64,000 bases of DNA from Pyrocephalus nanus (lineage: Eukaryota > Chordata > Aves > Passeriformes > Tyrannidae), in NCBI GenBank assembly GCA_038380795.1, contig CM076262.1, positions 72,312,629 to 72,376,628 of the forward strand, given 5' to 3'. The position numbers and the translations under genes were made by a program. Under the pieces are notes generated by a model. That model was given only the letters and a program-made list of their open reading frames with translations. It did not search any database and was not told the origin of the DNA. Shown in pieces: positions 53,265 through 62,569 of the stretch. The stretch's first letter is position 1. Each line of letters begins with the position of its first letter.

Positions 53265-53403
53265 CTCGGCTACCCTCCCCTGGCTGTGCTGAATGATCTC
53301 CAAGGTCTTCAGGGCATTCTTCCCAATCCATCGAGGTGATTCCAAATTCCAGTCATACCCCTCTGATGTTTCGGCTCTGGCTGCCAGCCCTACATCCACA
53401 ACT
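53265..53403 (-). CDS. Internal exon of the unidentified minus-strand gene
   Basis: The acceptor is GTTCTCTTCAG and the donor GAG|GTGAGG. One base completes an alanine codon, then 46 codons end in phase 0. The peptide begins VVDVGLAARAETSEGYDW and continues with NLESPRWIGKNALKTLEIIQ, a soluble, helix-prone sequence with normal protein composition. It is the best-supported exon of this candidate gene. A second AG two bases further in would instead allow direct phase-1 joining to the exon at 55469-55555, skipping the exon at 54267-54309. Family not recognised. Confidence 0.55.
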
Positions 53404-53632
53404 CTGAAGAGAACACACCGTACACAAAATTAGGATCGTGAATTAAATTCCCAGGGAGAGCCAGATCCTCCCCTTTCCCCACACCACTCCTTTTTTCCCT
53501 CCCTCATCCTCCCTGTTTTACCCTCACGCCCATCACGGGGGGAAGCTGCTCCTGTGACAGCCAGCACTGTTTGTGGAATCAAAAATAAGGTCAAAACCTT
53601 TCCCAAATATGTGTTTTGAATCATGTCTAAAA

Positions 53633-53741
53633 TTTTTTTTGTGTGGTTTTTTGTTTGTTTGTTTTGTTGGTTTTTTGTGTTTTGTGGTTTTGTTTGTTTG
53701 TTTGTTTGTGGGGTTTTTTTGGGTTTTTTTGTGTTTTTTTT
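53633..53741 (+). repeat. 109-base tract of only G and T
   Basis: Strictly T and G on the plus strand, with many TTTG units. It is A/C-only on the strand of the unidentified gene, in the intron just upstream of that gene's exon at 53265-53403. Confidence 0.95.
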
Positions 53742-54266
53742 AATTTAGTTTCCTAAAATATATTTGTAAATTTGAGTCAAGGAACTCGTACAAAACATGG
53801 CAGAACTGAAACATTAGAGGATTGGTTTTTTTCCCCAGTAATTGACAATTTATCCTTCAGAAGCTTCTAACTTCAAGTTTTAACGGGAAAAATCCTTTTG
53901 TCTAAAACTATTTCCAACGTTCAGGTTTTATGACAAGCTTCCCATTTTTTAAAATATGCTCATTATGCATAATCGTGGGTTAAACTAAGCCTCCCACACC
54001 CAATCAAAATACTGCAATTTCCAGTAATTTGCATTTATATTGTAAGCATTTTTGGTCTCCTGTTTGTATTATTTTGGTAAATGAAAGAGAGAAAAACACT
54101 TCAGATATGGTCCTTAGAAGAACACTTACTGATAAGGCAGCGAATTGCCACTCTGTATTTTGCTTCCATCTCTTTGATCCAAGTTTGATTTGCAGAGTTT
54201 GTGGCTCAGCATCCAGGGAAGAGGGATACAAACAAACAAATTAACAAAGAGAAGGGGATAAAACAC

Positions 54267-54309
54267 GCCCCAGTGACAACAAGCTTAGCTGTAGGTTGGT
54301 AGCCTCGTC
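54267..54309 (-). CDS. Short candidate exon of the unidentified minus-strand gene
   Basis: A 43-base exon after the acceptor ATTTGTTGCAG. It takes one base from the exon at 55469-55555 and gives two to the exon at 53265-53403, so the phases match exactly. It encodes GRGYQPTAKLVVTGA across the junctions. Its weak point is the donor, GGGC|GTGTTT, far from consensus. The alternative is direct joining of its neighbours through a second AG. Confidence 0.35.
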
Positions 54310-55468
54310 CTGCAACAAATATGAAATAATAAAGAGTGGAAGTTCAGGTCCACCAGGGAAATGAAAAAAACTGCAGAATTATCAGCCAAATATTTAGCAG
54401 GCACCATACCACGAGTAAAGCAGGGCATTTTATCAGAAATAACTCCATGTGTTTCGTCCAAACTTAGTGCAGCTTTTCATTGTTTTGTTTTAATTTATTC
54501 AAATGAGAACTTCAGCATTAAGGTGAGATTAATATTTGTAGAAAGAGTATTTTTTTTTAAAGATTTTTCCTAGGCTTCATTAGCGTGAGTTCTGACTCAA
54601 AGAACGTGAAAGAAAGCAAAATAATTAACTAGATCCAATATGTATTAAATTCAAACTAGCTTCTATTAGCATTTCTCCTAAACAAGATATTATTTAGCCT
54701 CAGAAAGCAGCATAAAGTCAGTCAATGAGCAACAGGGAATAGCAAATATATTTTGGTATGTAAAGCCAGAATTATCTGCTGATAAGTTGTTTGTTACAGC
54801 TTGTTCTATTGAAGCATTTGGCCTTTTATTTGGAAGTGCTACATCATGTGACAAATAAGGATCTGAAGCACTGGAAGTTTTACAAAACTAAACGTATATA
54901 TCATATTTATTTATTTATTTCTTATTACTGTATGTTTGCATGTGTGCCATTGTAATATAAAACAATTAATTACAACTTTATCCCTAAGCAACAGTGGAAT
55001 TCCCTTCAGCACACTGATTTTGGCAACCTAAACCTTTCCTGGTTTTATATAGGGTACAACTGCAAGAACTTTGTATGTTAATTACTTTCTATAATATCAC
55101 TTAGCCTGCAGCATTCCAAATTAAAAATGCACATTTCCCTGGCAGAAACTACCCTTTTAACCCAATATTCCTCTGGCAAAACTTATGGAAACTGGAAGAT
55201 CACTCTTACTTTGGTCACCACTATAAAAAAAATAACATCAAAGTCATGTGCCCTGGATCCTTTTTTTTAAATAAGGAATTTTCTGTATAATGGATGCTTT
55301 TCCTGCCTTCAGTTTCCACGTATACACAGCTGCACTCATTTTTTCCCATTAATTTAATTGATGTGCCCAGTACTGTGAAAATTACGTTTAATTCATCTCA
55401 TATTTAAAAGAATAATTTCCCTTACAGAGAAAAACAACTCATTTTGTTACAACATAAATAATGCTTAC

Positions 55469-55555
55469 CTGTTCCTCCTGGCAAAGAGAGCAGGTTGGCT
55501 GATTTACCCATGAAGGCCAAAGTTTCTCCTCCAGATAAACAAGAGGGAACCATCA
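55469..55555 (-). CDS. Candidate exon of the unidentified minus-strand gene, with possible start codon
   Basis: The acceptor is TGTGCTTTAG and the donor ACAG|GTAAGC is strong. The frame has 28 whole codons, phase 1 on both sides, encoding MVPSCLSGGETLAFMGK and then SANLLSLPGGT. The ATG at 55553-55551 could be the start: it is followed by G at +4, and would give a 115-residue protein over four exons. Equally, the frame may continue upstream, since no stop separates the ATG from the acceptor. Family not recognised. Confidence 0.45.
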
Positions 55556-56617
55556 CTAAAGCACAGCTGGAAGCAGATGTTCCTTGCCTGGCCGCTTATT
55601 CCACACCTTCACTGACACAAATTCAGGACCACAGAGGCAAGTTAGAGAACAAAAAACAAACAAGCAAACAAATAAACCCCCACCAAAAAAAAGTGCTCCA
55701 AAGAACTAAGTTTTAAACAGCGTTATTTAGAAATATAGACCACCTACCATCGTTATTTATTTTAGGGGCTGAATTAAGCACAGAGAAAGACGCTGTGGTG
55801 TCACTTCAAGAATGAACTTGCTGTACAGAACCTCCTGCCATCAGGTCTCGGTGAAGGACGGGACAGGATTTCACTCCCAAGGAAAGGCTGTGCCACTGTG
55901 CCACCAGCAGGGATTCCCAGGAAAAGCAAGGAGGAAGAGCAGGAGGCACGGAGGTGTTGATCCAAACACTGGTTCAGCATTTCAGATCCCACAGAGCCAG
56001 GAGATTGTGCTACTTGCTTGTTCCCTCTTTTCAGTAACCACAGACTGGTTTTTCTGCAGAGCTCTGGCCACGCTGTCTTGTCCTGGGGTAACACAGATAA
56101 GGGGCAGCAGTGACACAGAGAATGGCTGGTGAATATCAGTGATGCAGGGAACTGCTGAGGGATAAGGAATAGAGGATATCATTCTTACAAAATGAATTAA
56201 GCAAGGGCCCTCTTCCAGTAAAATTCAAAGACATTCTCTTGCTCAGCAGAAAACGGGATTACTATAAATAGCAAACATATGATCTTCCAAACTATAATGA
56301 AAGGGCTCTTCAAAAGAGCACAAACAGTGAAATGTAGTCAGGTGGGGGTTTTTTAAGCTGGTTTTCCTCCAGATTTCAGCTAAGAGTAATCAGAAGTCCA
56401 TTACACTTAATGCAGTTACACTTTTAATGGCAGAATTCCCACCGAATTCAGCAGTGAAAGGATTATGTTTCTACACAAAATGCACCTTTACCAAAGCAAA
56501 CGCTGCCCCCTTCTCTCTTGTGAACTGAATCGAGTCCTTGATAAGACATTTAAGTCATTTATGACTTCCAGAATATTAAAATTTGGCATGACTTACGTGG
56601 TCTGTGACGAGGCTGAT

Positions 56618-56686
56618 TTGATGACTGGAATGAGCTGGTCTTCAAGGTCCATTCCAGCCCAAACCATTCTGTGATTCTTTGATTAC
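56618..56686 (+). mobile_element. CR1-type LINE 3' terminal fragment
   Basis: GGTCTTCAAGGTCCATTCCA then CATTCTGTGATTCTTTGATT, a typical CR1 terminus. Confidence 0.85.
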
Positions 56687-56902
56687 ACACCGAACTCCCT
56701 AGTCCTAAGAGCTTTTCTTTTTGAGTAAAATAACAATTCATTTTTTCTGCTGCAGAAGTATTATTAGCCCTGCTGTTTTTAGAGGTCAGAGGCTTTGTGT
56801 CACTGCGAGTAAAAACAAACCCCAAAAAAGTCAGCACTTTTTAAAGAAGGAGAAACACCATTTGACATCTTTAGGGACTTAAAAGTGCTTGACTAAAAAA
56901 GT

Positions 56903-56940
56903 GAGGAGGGAAGGAGAAGGGAAGGGAAGGGAAGGAGAAG
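56903..56940 (+). repeat. 38-base purine tract with G-runs
   Basis: Only A and G. It contains four GGG runs (from 56908 on), three of them spaced by AA, so it could form a G-quadruplex or triplex. Confidence 0.9.
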
Positions 56941-58292
56941 TGAGTCTGTCATTTTTGGGATGGTAAAAGGAGGATCTGTTTTCCAAAGAGCAAGCAAGAA
57001 CACCCCAGGGTTGACAGCTCAGCACCCAGCAGCTGCAGAAGCAGCAAAATTACTAATAAGTTGGTAATAATCTGTCCATCTCTGGCAATATGTTTTAAAA
57101 ACGTTAGATTTAACAGTTCTGCCCAATATTTTGCCCAAGACAGGCTTTGCATACATTTGTGAGCATGCCAGGCAACGCTAGTACTGGCATTATTCTACAA
57201 ACAATCTGTTTTCCCCTAAAAATAACCAGAGATGATTATGCTGACTTGCTTTGGTGGCTTTAAAATGTAAAAAAAAAGCTGGGGAAGAATTTAAGCAGAA
57301 ACAGTTGTTTTGCCACCTCTCTTCCTTATTTTCTAACATTTTCTCTTCATATGTACTTGCAGGTCATATAGAAAACAAACTGAAAATGACATCTGGAGGA
57401 GGAAAAATTGCTGCTGAAAAAACTGTGTGTTGTTTTTTTTAAAAGTGTCCCTATAAAACAGACACGAGGAAAATGTTTTGCACCTGTTCTTACAAATGCT
57501 CTGTTTAAAGACTCCAAACAGAATCACATGGTGTAAATAAACACCTGAGGAATATATTTAAATACGCTGTCATCTGAATACCTGGCTGCATGCTAACATA
57601 TACACAAAGAAGGATATAGGAAAATAAAGCAGGTGTAGCACACACAGGTTTTTTTTTTACACAAAGTAGTGACAACACAGGGAATATTTTAAGTAAACAG
57701 TTTAAAGGCAAATAGATCTAAAGAAAAGAATCCAATGCACATTATTGCATTTGCATCTTTCTGAACCACTAGAGATTTTCTGTCTTCATGTGAAGTCTCA
57801 GAATTTGGCTTCTAGAGGCTGTATTTGCTAGGCAGGTGTATGATACCTTTAGGTCTTGTGGCATTTAAAATTACCTGGGTTTTGGGTTTGCTGTGGTCAC
57901 TTTCCAGGGCACATGAAATCAGATTGTAGCATCTGTCTCTCTCAAGGCCCACACTGTACCTGCTTCTGGGTAACACCTAGAAATGTGCCTGCCCCAAAAA
58001 AGAAAGGACTGTATATCCAGAAATTAGGCATTTGCAGTCTCAGAGAACCAGCAGTAAGACCCCAAGGCAAGTAAATCCTTGGAGAACAGGTAGTGGGAAG
58101 ATGGGCACTTCATGTCATTTGAGAAACTGCTTAAATATGCACCATCCCAAACTAGAGAAAGAAAAAAAAAAAAACCCAAAACTTGAAGAGAATTAACTTG
58201 ACAAGCCACAGATTTCCCTACTGGTCTGAAATCATGAGCAGGAACCACACAGGAGGTGACAAGTAGGTCAGATTACATAAAATAATGTATTT

Positions 58293-58332
58293 AAAAAAAA
58301 AAAAAAAAAGGGAAAGAAAAAAAAAAAAAAAA
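58293..58332. repeat. A-rich run
   Basis: Two long A-runs separated by GGGAAAG. Confidence 0.9.
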
Positions 58333-59633
58333 GCACAGCCAAGCAACAAAAGGGGACATAACTGGAACACAGAACAATCCAAAATCCAATTCCATAATAT
58401 TACTGATTGGAAGAAAAAGACTAGGAAGAGCTGACGCTCTGTTCAGTGAGACAGGGGGAAACATCAACAGGGAAAGAAACAGAATCTGTGCCTCTGCTAG
58501 ATAGATCAGCAGAAATTACACAAATAGCACAATATGACACAAAGGTTAGATTTTTTTAACGTCACCTGTGGGGTCGAGCATGCTGAGGTAGGTTGGTGGA
58601 TGTCATGGAGAACTCAGGAAAGATGGAGAAAACACAAAAGGACAAGGAAGAATCCAGGAACTATTTTTAGTGAGCCTGATTTCCATGCAAGAACAAGATT
58701 TAGCAGTCATACAGCACTTAAAAGAGAAAAGAATAATAGACAGTATAGATTTCCAAAGCCAAATTATGTCATGTCCAATTTTCTCCTACAGTGAGAGTGT
58801 TAAAAACAGAGGAGATGAGGATGGCAAACCACCTATGCTTCAAAAGGCTTTGAGATTGTATCACAAGATTATTCTCACAGATGAGGCAAGAATATAAAAT
58901 AATGCAAAATCTGCCAGAAAATCATAACACTTATTCACCATTCAGTGCTAACCTGGGAAATGATATTGTGTTACCCCAGGTGAGAGGATTCAACAGGTTC
59001 ATTAAGGATTTGAGTGATGGGATACAGCATGCTCTTCAAAATTGCAGCTGACCTTGAGGTGGGAAGGCTGCAAGCAATGCAGGGCTAGTTGGAACCTGGA
59101 ACAGTCCTGTTAAATGGAAACACAGGGCTCCTACTTAAGTTAGTGAAAATCATGTCTTTCAAATAAAAAAATACTTGCACAGATATCTAATAGGGACTTA
59201 CTAGCCTAATTTCATATATGGTCTCAAAAGGATTTTACATAAATGAACATTATTAATCTCCCAAACTTGAAAATTTAAAATTATAAAATGCCATAGCAAA
59301 GCTTTCTATCCCACTGTATTATGACAGGCTCTTTTATTACTTATATACTATATTTGCATGAAGAGCCACTGGTTTCTTCAGTGAACTTGATGGATGAATG
59401 AGGAAACTCTTCAAGATCTTTTTTGCACCTCTATAACCTCTGTGTGGTCTTACAAGCTATCATGTCACAGAGCTCAAATTCTGCCAGGCCAAGAAAATAA
59501 CTCATTTCTTTATTCATTTTTCTGACATCACTTCAATACCTATAGTCCAGATTCATTTAGGTACTGGGAATATTAACCCTTTCACCAACTTCCAACATGT
59601 TGAAGCCAGTTAATCTAGGCTCCCCTTTTTCCC

Positions 59634-59690
59634 TGAGTTGGAGGGGACCCACAAGGATCATGGAGTCCAGCTGTTCCACAAATCAAACTT
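59634..59690 (-). mobile_element. Short CR1-like fragment
   Basis: Inverted: GAGTTGGAGGGGACCCACAA then GGATCATGGAGTCCAGCT. Short and diverged. Confidence 0.6.
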
Positions 59691-61720
59691 AAATCCTGAC
59701 AACTGAAGAAATATACCCTGAAGACCAGAAGTCAGTCAAAACAATCACCTTAGTTTACAGCAGCACCAAGGAGTGGCTATCACTGAAAGCAATTCGTATT
59801 TTATCAACTGGAAGCAGCATAAAAGGAGAGCTGAATGAACTGCAAGACTAAGATCAGGAAGTCTGGATAATCAGTGGGACTCTAAAGCCTTAAATGGCAG
59901 AGAAAATATCATCCTTGATTATAATCTTTCATCTGCAACATTCCTCTTGCTTGTGTGGGGTGAGGGCTTTGGGGTTTTTTTGTGTGTGTGTGGTGTTTGT
60001 TTGTTTTAGGAAAATGTGGACCTTTAAAGTTTTAAGTCTGTCAAACAAAAATCTAATTATCAGGTTCCATTTTGTGCATTTCTTCCATCTCTGAAACCCA
60101 GCTGTTTATCAGCATCCCCTGACTGTAACAAAAGGCCTTTTCTAACAAAAACCAAACCAAAACAAACATCCCCCCCAAAACCACCCCATAACAGAGCAGC
60201 ACACAAATATTTTTAATGTTTTTTTTCTTCTTGTTTTTTAAAGATATTTAGTATTTGCACCTAAGTGCTTGGGAGGAAAGGAGGAGAAAGACTCCAGCAT
60301 CAACTCAAACTTACATAAGACAGGTAACCCAAAAATAGCAAATGTGATGGTTCCTCGTGCTCCTCTGGGGCAGCACTTTCTCCAGTCCCGAGTCATTTCG
60401 GGACTTGATCCTTAAGTTCAGTTGAGACCCAAACACCACATTAAAGCAACCCCAACACAAAAGCTACGGACAGAAACATTGTAATCAAACTCCCTCCCAA
60501 CGGGAAAAAAAAAAAAATCCTACCTAAAGCCCCCAAGTAAGAGATTCCTCCTACCCAGTCTGCCTTGTGAAGTTCTCCACTTTTACTGTGTTCTCTTTTT
60601 TTTCGGAGTTTCCAAAGACAGGAATGGAAGGACATGCCTTGATGCAGGGAAAGGGGCTGATGGAAGAAGAAGAGCAGGAGGAGCCACAGAAGGTGCAGAC
60701 TTGGAGTAACCAACCCCCTGTTCAGGTGTCCAAGGCACTGGTGCTCATTTACAAAGGACAAAAGCTCACCAAGGGGTTCATTTCTAACAGAACTGCAACA
60801 TTTTATTAATGAATGTCTTAGAAACAACTGAAATACAAACTCTGAACCGCTGATTTGAACAGGAGATTCTGCTCCTGAGCAAAATTACATTAAACATCCA
60901 AGAAAGTACGGACAGCACCCCAGAGCTGCAGTACCACAGATAGAGAGCATCATGCCTGGTGCCACAGACTTCTCTCAATAAGATGACTTATTAACAAAAA
61001 AAAAAAGTGTTTTCCATTCTTAAAAAGCTGAAACATTTTATTCGTTACTAACAGTGCATCCTTTTAACAAGGGAACATAAAAATCCGAACAACAAACCGC
61101 AAAACCAACAACCCACAAACACAGTTACCAGTTCAAGGCACAGACTGTTTCTGGCACAGGTGCAAGGCCCAAAGTTTCTTTCTCCCAGCAGCTGTTCAGA
61201 GGTAAGTCATTGCATTTTAGAGGCTCAGAGGCTCTTGACACTGCCAAAACCCTGAGGTACTGACAGAAACCGAGGTAGAATGAACTAACTAAAGTGTCTT
61301 AAAACTGCACTTTCCAACCCTGAAAGGCCCAGTGTCTGAGTCCTGCAGAAATGAAAAAGAAAATATCATTTATTTCCTCCGCAGACTTCACAGGATGGGG
61401 CACCTGAGCGTTCCCCTTAGTGTTCCTCCTCAACCAGTAATTATTTACTCCAGCCCTGCCCCCAGTGCACCGATACACAACAGTCAAGAAACACGTAATA
61501 ATCCAAACAGGATATGGCAGAGTACCTAAAACCAAACTCAGCTGAGTTCACCTTTGGACAAAAGAACAAGTGCCCTATAAACCAATTTGGCTTTTCCTCA
61601 TGAACTCTTAGTAACAAAGGCAGACCTGAAAGGTGGTATTTTGGTGAGGTTTCTTTGGTTTGGTTTTTTGGGGAGGCAGGAGGAGTTGTCTGTGTATTAA
61701 AGAAAAAAAAAAAAAAAGGT

Positions 61721-61726
61721 TTTATT
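61721..61726 (-). terminator. Candidate poly(A) signal AATAAA for the zinc-finger gene
   Basis: Minus-strand AATAAA about 490 bases past the stop at 62217, followed by a T-run on that strand. Further minus-strand AATAAA copies lie at 61369-61374, 61037-61042 and 60802-60807, so the choice is uncertain. Confidence 0.3.
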
Positions 61727-62216
61727 AGTAGTTCTAGCAGTGATGCTGGGCCAAGAGTCTGCTACTTCAAGGTCACCTAATTTCAAGACTTCCTGAAGGA
61801 AGAAAACTTTGGCAAACTGTTGAACATCTTTACATCAGCATGTTTTAACTCTATATAAATCAGACTTAGCAGGAGATGCTTCAAGAACCCCTTAGGACTT
61901 CATCCTTAGTTTCAGCTCATTAGGAGAGGTACAGTTGCCCAAGCACAGGCTAGAGACATGTAAAAAATATGCTCAAAAAAACCATTTATCCTGTAAAAGG
62001 ATCCTGCACTTCACTGCACCCCAGTGATAACAACCCCGGGAGCTCTCCTGGCAAAAGGCACCACTGGCCAAACCCTCTGCAGGCCACAGGGAGTGAATGG
62101 ACAGGATTTGATCAATCAGCAAGTCTGAGTGCACAGCCAGCACCTGCTGCTACAAGGTACAACCATTCCAACAGCACGGAGATCCCAGTGTTCCAGTGAC
62201 AGAGGGGTCACAACAG

Positions 62217-62569
62217 TCACTTGTGTTTGCACTGGCCTCGCTCACAGCACAGCGCTGAGCAGCCTTCGGGAGCTGCAGGATCCTGAGAGCCCAGGAGCTG
62301 AGCGGCAGGCAGAATTCCAGGGGCAGAGGAAGGGGATAAGGCAGCGGCATTTTCGCAGAGGAGGCTGCTGGGATTGAGAAGGGGGCACGAAACAGCAGCT
62401 GCCGCCGCCGCCTGCTGCCCCAGCAGAACTCCCAGGCTGTAAACGTTGGAATTCAGGAGGGCATTGCCTGGGACGAGAACATTCAGTTGCTTCTGAATTT
62501 CCTGCAGGACCTGCAGCTGACTTTGGTGATTCAGGAGAAGCATATCCATGTTTTCCCTTACTTTCCTCA
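62217..62569 (-). CDS. Terminal exon of the zinc-finger gene: coiled coil and alanine run
   Basis: The acceptor is a pyrimidine-rich stretch ending TTTGGACAG. Two bases complete a leucine codon, then 116 codons and a TGA. The first 30 residues ([20 protein letters not shown] and on) look like a short amphipathic coiled coil. A run of six alanines at residues 53-58, encoded by a GC-rich GCN repeat, and a Ser/Ala/Pro-rich end with several cysteines follow. No known domain is recognised. Confidence 0.65.

Larger units (their letters stand above)
55556..62216. other. Stretch between the two minus-strand genes; no confident exon
   Basis: It contains CR1 fragments at about 56618-56686 and 59634-59690, a purine tract at 56903-56940, A-runs near 58293-58332 and 61694-61718, and a few exon-like pieces without convincing borders on both sides, near 55748-55768 and 58120-58170. 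The 5' end of the unidentified gene should lie here unless it belongs to the zinc-finger transcription unit. Confidence 0.5.

Noticed and set aside
58024..58248. Minus-strand frame after a strong acceptor (TTTCTTTCTCTAG)
   Set aside because: No usable donor before the stop and no phase partner; the CT-run comes from an A-rich repeat on the plus strand.
60441..60827. 128-codon minus-strand frame
   Set aside because: Includes A-run-derived poly-Phe stretches, has no splice sites and shows no family signature.
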